DNA from: Merdicola sp963557785
GTDB lineage: Bacteria > Bacillota > Clostridia > TANB77 > CAG-508
DNA: 64,000 nucleotides
Direction: 5' to 3'
Assembly: GCA_963557785.1 (NCBI GenBank)
Contig: CAUWBF010000008.1
Location: 1 to 64,000, forward strand
The translations under genes and the position numbers were made by a program. Below the pieces are notes generated by a model. The model saw only the letters and a program-made list of their open reading frames with translations. It searched no databases and had not been told where the DNA came from. This document shows positions 32,982 through 40,499 of the stretch, one piece after another (the first letter of the stretch is position 1; each line of letters starts with the position of its first letter).

Positions 32982-35312
32982 TTATTTATTGCTATTTCCT
33001 TTTTTTAAATCTACTATAATTGCATCTTCATTATCAAATAAAAAGTTTGAATCACTTGTATCTGTTTTTATAGGATCTATTTCATCTAATCTTTCTTTAT
33101 CAGAGAAGTCTACATTTGAATAGTCAAATTTCTTTTTCTTTACTTTTGTAGAATCTTCTTCAGAAATACCATTTGTAAATTTAGCGAAGTTGAAAGTTTT
33201 TACTGGTTGAACTTCCTTATATTTAGAATCTAGGAAGTTTACTTTTCCGGCACCTACAGTATTGCTACCTTTAACTGTTTTGGTTCTGTACACACAACTC
33301 TTGAAGCCCATATTATGTATTTTATCTGGTTGGAAGTGTGGTGTCCAAGCCCATTGTATATCACCATATTTTGGAGAATATCTACCTTTATCTGTTTCAT
33401 AATCATTTTTATATTTCCATTTTCTGTAGTTACCCATTTCTTTTGACCACCATTCAGAATCTTCAGTAGTAGTTCCACCAAATACTAATTTAGTAGAGCT
33501 ATTTGAAAGAATGGTTTGTCTATATGGAGATGAATTTGCATTTCCTAATTGATCTAAGTTTTGAGCTGATATAATTGAACCAACACGATATTTTCTGTAT
33601 AAAGTAAATATACAATCGGTTGATTTACAAATGAAATCAGGGAATTCATCAATATATAAATAATGAGGAACTCTGTTCTTTTCATTACCAGGTCTTCTTA
33701 ATACTGAATATTGCATTAACATTATAAAGAATAAACCAAAAGCTTTATGCGCTGCAGCCCCTAAGTCACCTCTACGAGTACATACTAAAGTAATTTGTCC
33801 TTCTGCAAGTGCTTTATCAAAATCTATATTATTTGTTCTATTACATAATATATTTCTAACGCCTTCAAGTCTAAGTAAGTTATCTAATTGAGTGATAGCA
33901 GAGTATACAAATTTTTCAGTATCAGGTCTACCACTACCTGTTCTATAAAAGTTTTTCTTGAAGTAAGCAATTAGTAAACGATATTTTTGAGAAAGTTCTT
34001 CGTCAAATTCCATCTTTCTACACATATCTTCAACTAAATCGAATTCTGTAAGCATTTGAAGCATATCTTCAAGATTTGGCAAATCACCATTATTTAATCT
34101 TGGATACATTTCTTTTAATAGTATAGATAAGTTTTCAATAGCTTGAGCAGTAATATTTTCTCTAAATGCTTCCTCAACATCAGTATGAGTAGTATTATAC
34201 ATTCCTTTTAAAACTGATGAAATTGCTATAGCTGTTTTTGAAGGATTATCAAAAACAAATGGATTTATACCAATTGAGTTTGGGTTACTTGGATCTACTA
34301 TATTATATGGAATAGAGAAATTATCTGCAACATTCATCATATGTGATGTACATTCATAATCTGGAGATATAGATGTAACACCGATAGTCTTATATGTTAT
34401 TTTATCTGGTGAAGGTGCATCCATAATTAGTTTTTTCATATATGCTTTATATAATTTAAACTTACCTTCAACTGGTTTTAACATATTTAGATTGAAGTTA
34501 GCATTCAAATAATCATTATCATAAGGTGCAACTAGAATTGCAATTCCTGTTTTTAAAGCTGTAAATCCCATTTCTTTTGATACTTCTTTGAAGAAATATT
34601 TTTTCTCAATATCTCTTGCTATCATTGGTTCAAATACCATTGATGTTTTTCCAGTTCCTGAACTACCAACTATAAGAGTAGATTCAAATCGTTTAACTTC
34701 AGGTAATTTTACAGGTTTTCCACTTTTTTTATCAACACATAAAATATTTTCACAAGTATAAGGTCCTACACTATCTGGAGTAGGTGATAAATCTATACCT
34801 TTATAATCTATAATAGAATCTCTTAAATCTTTACTATCATTAACCTTCATATAAATGAATTGAAATACACCACATGCAGTAGTAATTGGCAAGTATAAGG
34901 CTAAGGCTGTAAATGCCGGTTTAACTAATTCAGAGGAAGTAGTTACAATACCAACATAATTAGGTACAGACATAAATAATATCCATAAAATTTCATTCAT
35001 CCATTGGCAAATCATAGATATTCCTAATATATATATTGTTGTAACATATGTATATACGAAAGTTAATTTTAAATTGTCTGATTTCGCAAATTTTGATGGA
35101 CCTGAGAAGAAAAATGCAAACACCGGACAAGCTAGTGCTAAAGTATATTTTATAGGTCCCCAATATGAAACTGATATTCCAGTAAAAAATAGGAATAACA
35201 ATTCAACAACTCTATCTACTAATATATATAATGTTGCTAATGTTAGAACATATGTTAAAAATGTATTTCTATCTGTTTTTAAAAATTTTAAAAATTTATC
35301 TATGTATTTCAT
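32982..35312 (-). CDS. VirD4/TraG-like type IV coupling ATPase
   Basis: A 776-aa membrane-anchored P-loop ATPase. Residues about 15-155 contain four to five membrane helices. Walker A is GSSGTGKTS (216-224), Walker B is HYLYIDEFPDF (about 552-562), followed by YRKYRVGSIISAQNLDQLG, the conserved coupling-protein motif 3 region. Coupling proteins dock DNA-protein substrates to a type IV secretion channel and pump DNA. There is a large insertion between Walker A and B, and a charged tail (STKVKKKKFDYSNVDFSD). No other secretion or relaxase genes are visible within 30 kb. The ribosome binding site AAGTGGTGA is modest. Divergent from the flippase gene at 35489. Confidence 0.85.
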   Translation of the reverse strand: MKYIDKFLKFLKTDRNTFLTYVLTLATLYILVDRVVELLFLFFTGISVSYWGPIKYTLALACPVFAFFFSGPSKFAKSDNLKLTFVYTYVTTIYILGISMICQWMNEILWILFMSVPNYVGIVTTSSELVKPAFTALALYLPITTACGVFQFIYMKVNDSKDLRDSIIDYKGIDLSPTPDSVGPYTCENILCVDKKSGKPVKLPEVKRFESTLIVGSSGTGKTSMVFEPMIARDIEKKYFFKEVSKEMGFTALKTGIAILVAPYDNDYLNANFNLNMLKPVEGKFKLYKAYMKKLIMDAPSPDKITYKTIGVTSISPDYECTSHMMNVADNFSIPYNIVDPSNPNSIGINPFVFDNPSKTAIAISSVLKGMYNTTHTDVEEAFRENITAQAIENLSILLKEMYPRLNNGDLPNLEDMLQMLTEFDLVEDMCRKMEFDEELSQKYRLLIAYFKKNFYRTGSGRPDTEKFVYSAITQLDNLLRLEGVRNILCNRTNNIDFDKALAEGQITLVCTRRGDLGAAAHKAFGLFFIMLMQYSVLRRPGNEKNRVPHYLYIDEFPDFICKSTDCIFTLYRKYRVGSIISAQNLDQLGNANSSPYRQTILSNSSTKLVFGGTTTEDSEWWSKEMGNYRKWKYKNDYETDKGRYSPKYGDIQWAWTPHFQPDKIHNMGFKSCVYRTKTVKGSNTVGAGKVNFLDSKYKEVQPVKTFNFAKFTNGISEEDSTKVKKKKFDYSNVDFSDKERLDEIDPIKTDTSDSNFLFDNEDAIIVDLKKGNSNK

Positions 35313-35488
35313 TATTTCACCACTTTCAAATTTTTACATATACATATATATTATCCTATAAAATGGGCAAAAAAACAAGAGTTTTGTAGCAAAAAACATA
35401 AAATTTTACCAATTCTATTGAATGTTAAAAATATTATTAATATAATATATATTATTGTAATAATTATAGTATTAAGAAAGGAATAATT

Positions 35489-37138
35489 ATGCAAAAAGAT
35501 AAGAGTTTAAAAAAGGAAAGTTTTATGCAAGCAGTATTTTCGTTAATATTTTCACAAATATTGATAAAAATATTAGGATTAGTATATACACTATATTTAA
35601 CTAATAAAGAAGGATTTGGAGATGCAGGAAATGCAATATATGGTAGTGCTTATCAAATATATGCAATGCTTTTAACATTATCTTCTATAGGAGTACCAAA
35701 TGCAATTTCTAAATTAGTAGCAGAAAGAACAGCATTAGGAGATCATAAAGGTGCACATAGAATATTTAAAGTAGCATTTGCAACATTTGCAGTAATAGGA
35801 TTAATAGGAACTTTAATATTGTTCTTTGGAGCAGATTTTATAGCTACTACTGCATTAGAAATTCCAGAAGCAAAATATACATTACTAGCATTATCGCCAG
35901 CAGTATTTTTTGTATCTATAGCTTCTGTTCTAAGAGGATATTTTAATGGAAGAGAAAGTATGAAAGTAACTGCCAGATCACAAAGTTTAGAACAAATATT
36001 TAAAACAATATTTACAATATTAATAGTAGAATTGGTATTTGCACTAAGTAGCGGAAACACTGTATGGATGGCAGCAGGAGCTAATATAGCTACTACATTA
36101 TCTATTTTCTTAAGCTTTATGTATTTATTTACACTATATAAAATGCATAGTAAAGAAATAGGAAAAGAAATACAAACGTCAATTAATTATAAATATCAGA
36201 AAGTAAAAACAATTGTAAAAAGGATATTATTAGTTTCAATACCAATGTCATTAAGCTCAATAATGTCATCTTTTAACAAAAATATAGACTCATTTACTGT
36301 GGTAAGAAATTTAAAGAAATTTATGCCAGAAGCAGAAGCAAAGGCACAATATGGAATTTTAGGAGTGAAGGTAGATACATTAACTTCACTACCATTAGCA
36401 ATAAATATAGCATTTGCAACAGCTTTAGTGCCAGCTATTTCAGCAGCTAGGGCAAAAAAAGATGAAAATACAGTTACAAAAAGAGTATCATTCTCGTTAT
36501 TAGCCAGCATGTTAATTGGTTTGCCTTGCACAGTAGGAATGATAGTATTTGCAGATCCAATATTAAAATTATTATATCCAAATGCTTCGGAAGGAGCAGT
36601 AATATTACAGATCTCTGCTTTAACAATAATTTTTACAATATTAGATCAAACAATAAATGGAACACTACAAGGAATAGGAAAAGTAATGGTACCTGCAATT
36701 TCTTTAGGATGTGGAATGCTTACAAAATTAGTATTTAATTTAGTACTAGTTCCAAACCCAGTATTTGGTGTAAATGGAGCAGCAATTGGTTCGGTAGCGT
36801 GCCATATGGTAGCATTTTCAATAGCATTTACAGTTTTAAGAAAGAATGTTAAGTTAGATTTAACAGTTAGTAAATTTTTAATAAAACCACTTATGGCTAC
36901 CGCTATAATGGGAGTTTGTTCGTATTTTGTATATTCAAAATTATTATGTGGAATAATTGCTGAAAAATGGGCAACAATACTATCAATATTATTCGCTATT
37001 ATAATATATGTTTTAGCAATATTAGCTCTAAAGATTTTAAATAAAGAAGATATATATATGATTCCATATGGTAAAAAAATATATAAAATACTTCAAAAGC
37101 TTGGTATATACGAGAAAGAAGCAAATGAAGAAGTATAA
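35489..37138 (+). CDS. MurJ/SpoVB-type lipid flippase
   Basis: A 549-aa protein of the MVF/MOP superfamily with about fourteen membrane helices. The start KESFMQAVFSLIFSQILIKI, the GYFNGRESMKVTARSQSLEQ loop, and SIGVPNAISKLVAERTALGD match the SpoVB/MurJ polysaccharide-export branch, which flips lipid II or a related undecaprenyl-linked precursor across the membrane. SpoVB versus the vegetative MurJ role cannot be settled by sequence alone. AAAGGA lies about 7 nt before the ATG. It is divergent from the VirD4-like gene and upstream of HU. Confidence 0.88.
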   Translation: MQKDKSLKKESFMQAVFSLIFSQILIKILGLVYTLYLTNKEGFGDAGNAIYGSAYQIYAMLLTLSSIGVPNAISKLVAERTALGDHKGAHRIFKVAFATFAVIGLIGTLILFFGADFIATTALEIPEAKYTLLALSPAVFFVSIASVLRGYFNGRESMKVTARSQSLEQIFKTIFTILIVELVFALSSGNTVWMAAGANIATTLSIFLSFMYLFTLYKMHSKEIGKEIQTSINYKYQKVKTIVKRILLVSIPMSLSSIMSSFNKNIDSFTVVRNLKKFMPEAEAKAQYGILGVKVDTLTSLPLAINIAFATALVPAISAARAKKDENTVTKRVSFSLLASMLIGLPCTVGMIVFADPILKLLYPNASEGAVILQISALTIIFTILDQTINGTLQGIGKVMVPAISLGCGMLTKLVFNLVLVPNPVFGVNGAAIGSVACHMVAFSIAFTVLRKNVKLDLTVSKFLIKPLMATAIMGVCSYFVYSKLLCGIIAEKWATILSILFAIIIYVLAILALKILNKEDIYMIPYGKKIYKILQKLGIYEKEANEEV

Positions 37139-37292
37139 AAAAATATAGGAATTTGGGTAAAAACTTAGAAATAAAAGGTTTTTTAGAAAAAAATAAAGAA
37201 AAAAAGAAGGATTTTATCAAAAATTGGCGAATATACTTAAGTAGTAGGCATTCAAGCACTACATAAACAATCTTATAGGAGGTAAATTAGAT

Positions 37293-37568
37293 ATGAACAA
37301 AGCTGATTTAATCGCAGCAATAGCTGCAAAAACAGGAGAAACAAAAAAAGGTGCTGAAGCAACAGTAAACGCATTTGTAGATGTTGTAACAGAAGCATTA
37401 GTAGAAGGAGATAAAGTTCAATTAGTTGGATTTGGTTCATTCGAAGTTAGAAAAAGAGCAGCTAGAAAAGGAAGAAACCCACAAACTAAAGAAGAAATAA
37501 AAATACCTGCTTCAAAAGCTCCAGTTTTCAAAGCTGGTAAAGCTTTAAAAGAGTTAGTAAATAAATAA
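37293..37568 (+). CDS. hup: DNA-binding protein HU
   Basis: HU is the small histone-like protein that bends and compacts DNA. The 91-aa sequence begins MNKADLIAAIAAKTGETKKG and carries the diagnostic GFGSFEVRKRAARKGRNPQT (about residues 46-65) and the IPASKAPVFKAGKALKELV tail. Strong AGGAGG ribosome binding site 9 nt before the ATG. Codons are better optimised than those of the neighbours, as expected for a highly expressed gene. Its own unit: about 150 nt of AT-rich spacer before it and a terminator after. Confidence 0.98.
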   Translation: MNKADLIAAIAAKTGETKKGAEATVNAFVDVVTEALVEGDKVQLVGFGSFEVRKRAARKGRNPQTKEEIKIPASKAPVFKAGKALKELVNK

Positions 37569-37614
37569 AATTTAATACTAATAGGGAATTTAAATAAATA
37601 ATATGAATTCATAT

Positions 37615-37646
37615 AAAGGATATAACTTAGGTTATATCCTTTTATA
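37615..37646 (+). terminator. Intrinsic terminator of hup
   Basis: A 12-bp stem AAAGGATATAAC with complement and TTAG loop, ending in four T. Confidence 0.8.
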
Positions 37647-37711
37647 AATTACTTATATTAGTATATTTTTTAAAAATATATTAAAAAAAATAAAAAAATT
37701 AAAAATAAGTA

Positions 37712-37740
37712 TTGACATATATATCAAAAATTGGTATACT
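37712..37740 (+). promoter_or_regulatory. Promoter of the tRNA cluster
   Basis: Consensus TTGACA, 17-nt spacer and TATACT, 21 nt before the first tRNA. The best promoter in the window. Confidence 0.9.
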
Positions 37741-37761
37741 AAATCTCGTCGAAAGAAATGA

Positions 37762-37837
37762 GGTCGCATAGCTCAGCTGGGAGAGCATCTGCCTTACAAG
37801 CAGGGGGTCATAGGTTCGAGCCCTATTGCGACCACCA
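37762..37837 (+). tRNA. tRNA-Val (anticodon TAC)
   Basis: A 76-nt cloverleaf: acceptor GGTCGCA/TGCGACC, D arm GCTC...GAGC, anticodon loop CTTACAA, T loop GGTTCGAGCC region, and an encoded CCA end. First gene of a three-tRNA transcript. Confidence 0.96.
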
Positions 37838-37846
37838 TTTATTTAC

Positions 37847-37923
37847 GGCCTGGTAGTTCAGTTGGTTAGAACGCTAGCCTGTCACGCTAGAGGTCGACGG
37901 TTCGAGCCCGTTCCAGGTCGCCA
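37847..37923 (+). tRNA. tRNA-Asp (anticodon GTC)
   Basis: A 77-nt cloverleaf: acceptor GGCCTGG/CCAGGTC with one G-U pair, anticodon loop CTGTCAC, discriminator G and encoded CCA. As a GUN tRNA it is an expected queuosine substrate of Tgt/QueA. Confidence 0.96.
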
Positions 37924-37936
37924 TTTTTTTATTTAA

Positions 37937-38012
37937 GCCTCGATAGCTCAGTTGGTAGAGCAAGGGACTGAAAATCCCTGTGTCACTGGTTCGATTCCCG
38001 TTCGAGGCACCA
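37937..38012 (+). tRNA. tRNA-Phe (anticodon GAA)
   Basis: A 76-nt cloverleaf: acceptor GCCTCGA/TCGAGGC, anticodon loop CTGAAAA, T arm GGTTCGATTCC region, discriminator A and encoded CCA. Last of the three tRNAs. Confidence 0.95.
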
Positions 38013-38020
38013 ATGAAAAA

Positions 38021-38054
38021 CCGTTATATCAAAAGATATAGCGGCTTTAATATT
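38021..38054 (+). terminator. Likely terminator of the tRNA cluster
   Basis: A 10-bp stem CCGTTATATC with complement (one G-U) and AAAA loop; the following T tract is interrupted (CTTTAATATTTT), so it may be partial. Confidence 0.6.
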
Positions 38055-38071
38055 TTCCATAATAAGGTAAC

Positions 38072-38100
38072 TTTACTAATTATGTAAATTGTGCTATAAT
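38072..38100 (+). promoter_or_regulatory. purC promoter and leader
   Basis: TTTACT, 17-nt spacer and TATAAT with a TGC extended -10. The leader to 38184 contains an imperfect stem between TGCTTACATTAG and CTAATGAGTGTAAAGCA (38112-38158). It does not match the purine-riboswitch core. Confidence 0.65.
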
Positions 38101-38184
38101 AAAACTACTTTATGCTTACATTAGCATTAATTTAACTCAGTCTAATGAGTGTAAAGCAAATACAAAGAAAGGTGGTATACAACT

Positions 38185-39045
38185 ATGGAAATGCAACAAA
38201 TTGGAAAAGGAAAGGTACGGAACATTTATGATGTAGGAGGTGATAGGCTAGTATTAGTTACTTCTGACAGAGTTTCAGCTTTTGATTCGGTATTAGATGC
38301 TGAGATTCCTTACAAAGGTGAGATTCTTAACAGGATTTCAGCATTTTGGTTCTTTTATACCAAAGACATAATCCCTAATCATATGATTTCCACAGAAAAT
38401 AGGGAAATGCCTGAAGAGTTTCAGACGAGCAGCCTGGCAGGACGGTGTATGCTGGTTAAGAAACTGAAGATGCTTCCTATTGAGTGTATTGTTCGTGGAT
38501 ACATCACAGGATCAGGATGGGATAGCTATAAAGAAAAAGGTGCTGTTTGTGGCATCAAGCTTCCCGAAGGATTAAGAGAATCAGAAAAACTGCCGGAGCC
38601 GATTTATACTCCAACAACTAAGGCCGAAACAGGTCACGATGAGCACATATCTTTTGAAGATACTGTGAAGATTCTTGGAAGTGAGGAATTGGCGACAAAA
38701 GTAAGAGACAAGAGTATCGAAATTTACTCTGTGTGCTCTGAGTATGCAAGAACAAAAGGAATCATCATCGCAGATACTAAGTTTGAATTTGGACTGGACG
38801 AGGAAGGTAATTTAGTACTTGCAGATGAGGTACTTACACCGGACAGTAGCAGATTTTGGCCAGCAGCAGAATATGAAGTAGGTAAATCTCAAAAGAGCTA
38901 CGACAAGCAGTATCTGAGAGATTATCTGAAAAGTACAGGTTGGAACAAGCAGCCCCCGGCGCCGGAACTCCCAAAAGAAGTGATTCAGGTCACATCAAAC
39001 AAATACATCGAAGCATTCCAAACCTTGACTGGACAGCTTTTCTAA
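38185..39045 (+). CDS. purC: Phosphoribosylaminoimidazole-succinocarboxamide synthase
   Basis: PurC ligates aspartate to CAIR using ATP in purine biosynthesis. The 286-aa protein shows GKGKVRNIYDVG (ATP loop, about residues 7-18), SDRVSAFDSVL, ECIVRGYITGSGWDSYKE, TPTTKAETGHDEHISF and IADTKFEFGLDEEGNLVLADEVLTPDSSRFW in the right order. The gene is clearly richer in G+C than its surroundings, with codons such as CTG, GCC and CGG that are rare elsewhere here. It stands alone, directly behind a tRNA cluster, with no other purine genes nearby. This suggests lateral acquisition, perhaps as replacement of an original copy. The AAAGGTGGT ribosome binding site is 8 nt upstream. Confidence 0.95.
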   Translation: MEMQQIGKGKVRNIYDVGGDRLVLVTSDRVSAFDSVLDAEIPYKGEILNRISAFWFFYTKDIIPNHMISTENREMPEEFQTSSLAGRCMLVKKLKMLPIECIVRGYITGSGWDSYKEKGAVCGIKLPEGLRESEKLPEPIYTPTTKAETGHDEHISFEDTVKILGSEELATKVRDKSIEIYSVCSEYARTKGIIIADTKFEFGLDEEGNLVLADEVLTPDSSRFWPAAEYEVGKSQKSYDKQYLRDYLKSTGWNKQPPAPELPKEVIQVTSNKYIEAFQTLTGQLF

Positions 39046-39069
39046 ATTAAGTATTTGTTAAAAAGAAAA

Positions 39070-39108
39070 CCCTCTATTCTGAAATTTAGAATAGAGGGCA
39101 TTTCTTTA
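39070..39108 (+). terminator. Intrinsic terminator of purC
   Basis: An 11-bp stem CCCTCTATTCT and complement with 7-nt loop (39070-39098), then a T-rich tract. Confidence 0.85.
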
Positions 39109-39164
39109 TATTTTTTCATAAATTGATGCAGTAGAAACATATATTTTATTAAGAGGTGAAGTAT

Positions 39165-39989
39165 ATGATTGTTTTTACAAAAATGCAAGGAATAGGAAAT
39201 GATTTTATAGTTATAGAAAATTTAAAAAATGAGATAATATATAGTTATCAAAAACTTTCAAAATATTTATGCAATAGAAATTTTGGAATAGGAGCAGATG
39301 GTGTTTTATATATAGAAAAAAGTGAAATTGCAGATTTTAAAATGAGAATTTTTAATAGTGATGGAACAGAAGCAGAAATGTGCGGAAATGGAATAAGGTG
39401 TTTTGCAAAATATTTATATGAAAATAAAATATTAGAAAAAACTGAAATGAATATAGAAACATTAGCAGGAGTAAAAAAAATAAAATTAATTTTAGAAGGA
39501 AAAAAAGTGAGTTTAGTACAAGTAAATATGGGAAAGCCATGTTTTGAATATGATAAAATACCAGTTTTTTATAAGGAGAATGAAGAAGGAGTAAAAATAG
39601 ATAATAAATTGGTATATCCGATATCAATGGGAAATCCACATGCAGTTTGTTTTGTAAATTCAGTAGAAAATATTAACATAGAAAAAGAAGGTTCTTTAAT
39701 AGAAAAATATAAATATTTTCCAAATAAAACCAATGTAGAATTTGTAGAGATAATTGGTAGAAATAAAATAAAAGTAAGAGTTTGGGAAAGAGGCGTAGGA
39801 GAAACATTAGCATGTGGCACTGGCGCATGTGCTGCAGCGGTTATATCAAATATTAAAAAAAATTTAGAGGATAAAATAGAAGTTAAATTAAAAGGTGGAA
39901 TTTTAAAGATAGAGTACGATAAAAAAAGTGAATTAGTATATTTAAAAGGTGAGGCGGAAAAAGTTTTTGTAGGAAAAATCGACATATAG
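39165..39989 (+). CDS. dapF: Diaminopimelate epimerase
   Basis: DapF converts LL-DAP to meso-DAP through a two-base cysteine mechanism. The 274-aa protein starts MIVFTKMQGIGNDFIVI and contains both active-site cysteines: Cys73 in EAEMCGNGIRCF and Cys217 in TLACGTGACAAAV. The ATG at 39165 is chosen with AGAGGTG 6 nt upstream; an in-frame GTG at 39156 overlaps that site. Base composition returns to AT-rich here. It is the last step of the DapL pathway, with dapL 2 kb downstream and murE between them on the opposite strand. Confidence 0.96.
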   Translation: MIVFTKMQGIGNDFIVIENLKNEIIYSYQKLSKYLCNRNFGIGADGVLYIEKSEIADFKMRIFNSDGTEAEMCGNGIRCFAKYLYENKILEKTEMNIETLAGVKKIKLILEGKKVSLVQVNMGKPCFEYDKIPVFYKENEEGVKIDNKLVYPISMGNPHAVCFVNSVENINIEKEGSLIEKYKYFPNKTNVEFVEIIGRNKIKVRVWERGVGETLACGTGACAAAVISNIKKNLEDKIEVKLKGGILKIEYDKKSELVYLKGEAEKVFVGKIDI

Positions 39990-39992
39990 TAG

Positions 39993-40020
39993 TTGATTTA
40001 CATAAAAAATATGTTATAAT
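39993..40020 (+). promoter_or_regulatory. Promoter of the 40073 gene
   Basis: TTGATT, 16-nt spacer and TATAAT with a TGT extended -10. It begins only a few bases after dapF. Confidence 0.65.
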
Positions 40021-40072
40021 AATATTGTATAAAGTAACAAAAAGAACATTACTTTTTGAAGGAGGTATCTTT

Positions 40073-40423
40073 ATGAAAGATAGAGATTACAAGAACGCAC
40101 AGCTAAAACATCAGTTATTTCAGATGCGGAATGCTAAAAAGAAGAACCCGCGGTGGAAATTAAAGCCAGAACAGGTAGAGTACATCAGAAGCATCGGATT
40201 TCCTGTAGAAGAATACCTTTACAGAATAAAAACAAAACCGATATATGATGTAAAGAGCCAATCCGGTATACTAAAAACCGTTCACTACAGTTATGTAAAA
40301 GAACATAAAAGGTATATATACAGAGCCCTTTCAAAGAAAGAAAAAGCGATACTTGAGGAAAAGGGGGTTGAGATAAAGCCGTGGAAGTATGAAATATATC
40401 TGAATAAGTATGTTGGCAGGTAG
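40073..40423 (+). CDS. Small basic protein of unknown function, probably laterally acquired
   Basis: I do not recognise this 116-aa protein. It is soluble, basic and rich in Lys, Arg and Tyr: KNAQLKHQLFQMRNAKKKNP in the N-terminal part, LKPEQVEYIRSIGFPVEEYL in the middle (possibly a short helical motif), and YIYRALSKKEKAILEEKGVE near the end. Nucleic-acid binding would fit the charge, but this is a guess. The gene is distinctly richer in G+C than dapF and murE on either side, has a very strong AAGGAGGT ribosome binding site 6 nt upstream, its own promoter and its own terminator, so it looks like an inserted single-gene cassette. Confidence 0.7.
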   Translation: MKDRDYKNAQLKHQLFQMRNAKKKNPRWKLKPEQVEYIRSIGFPVEEYLYRIKTKPIYDVKSQSGILKTVHYSYVKEHKRYIYRALSKKEKAILEEKGVEIKPWKYEIYLNKYVGR

Positions 40424-40456
40424 AAAAATTCTAATTAGGAGGTCAAAAAGTAATAG

Positions 40457-40495
40457 AAGTCCAAACCAGATTGTAAATGGTTTGGACTTTTGCTT
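40457..40495 (+). terminator. Intrinsic terminator of the 40073 gene
   Basis: A 12-bp stem AAGTCCAAACCA and complement with 9-nt loop, then TTTTGCTTTATTTT. It reaches the end of murE and may also serve the opposite strand. Confidence 0.82.
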
Positions 40496-40499
40496 TATT

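Noticed and set aside
38101..38184. Purine riboswitch before purC
   Set aside because: The leader has a stem but lacks the conserved purine-aptamer loop sequences.
37762..40495. tRNA-associated genomic island with attachment repeats
   Set aside because: No integrase and no repeat of the tRNA-Phe 3' end (TTCGAGGCACCA) found downstream, so only base composition supports transfer.
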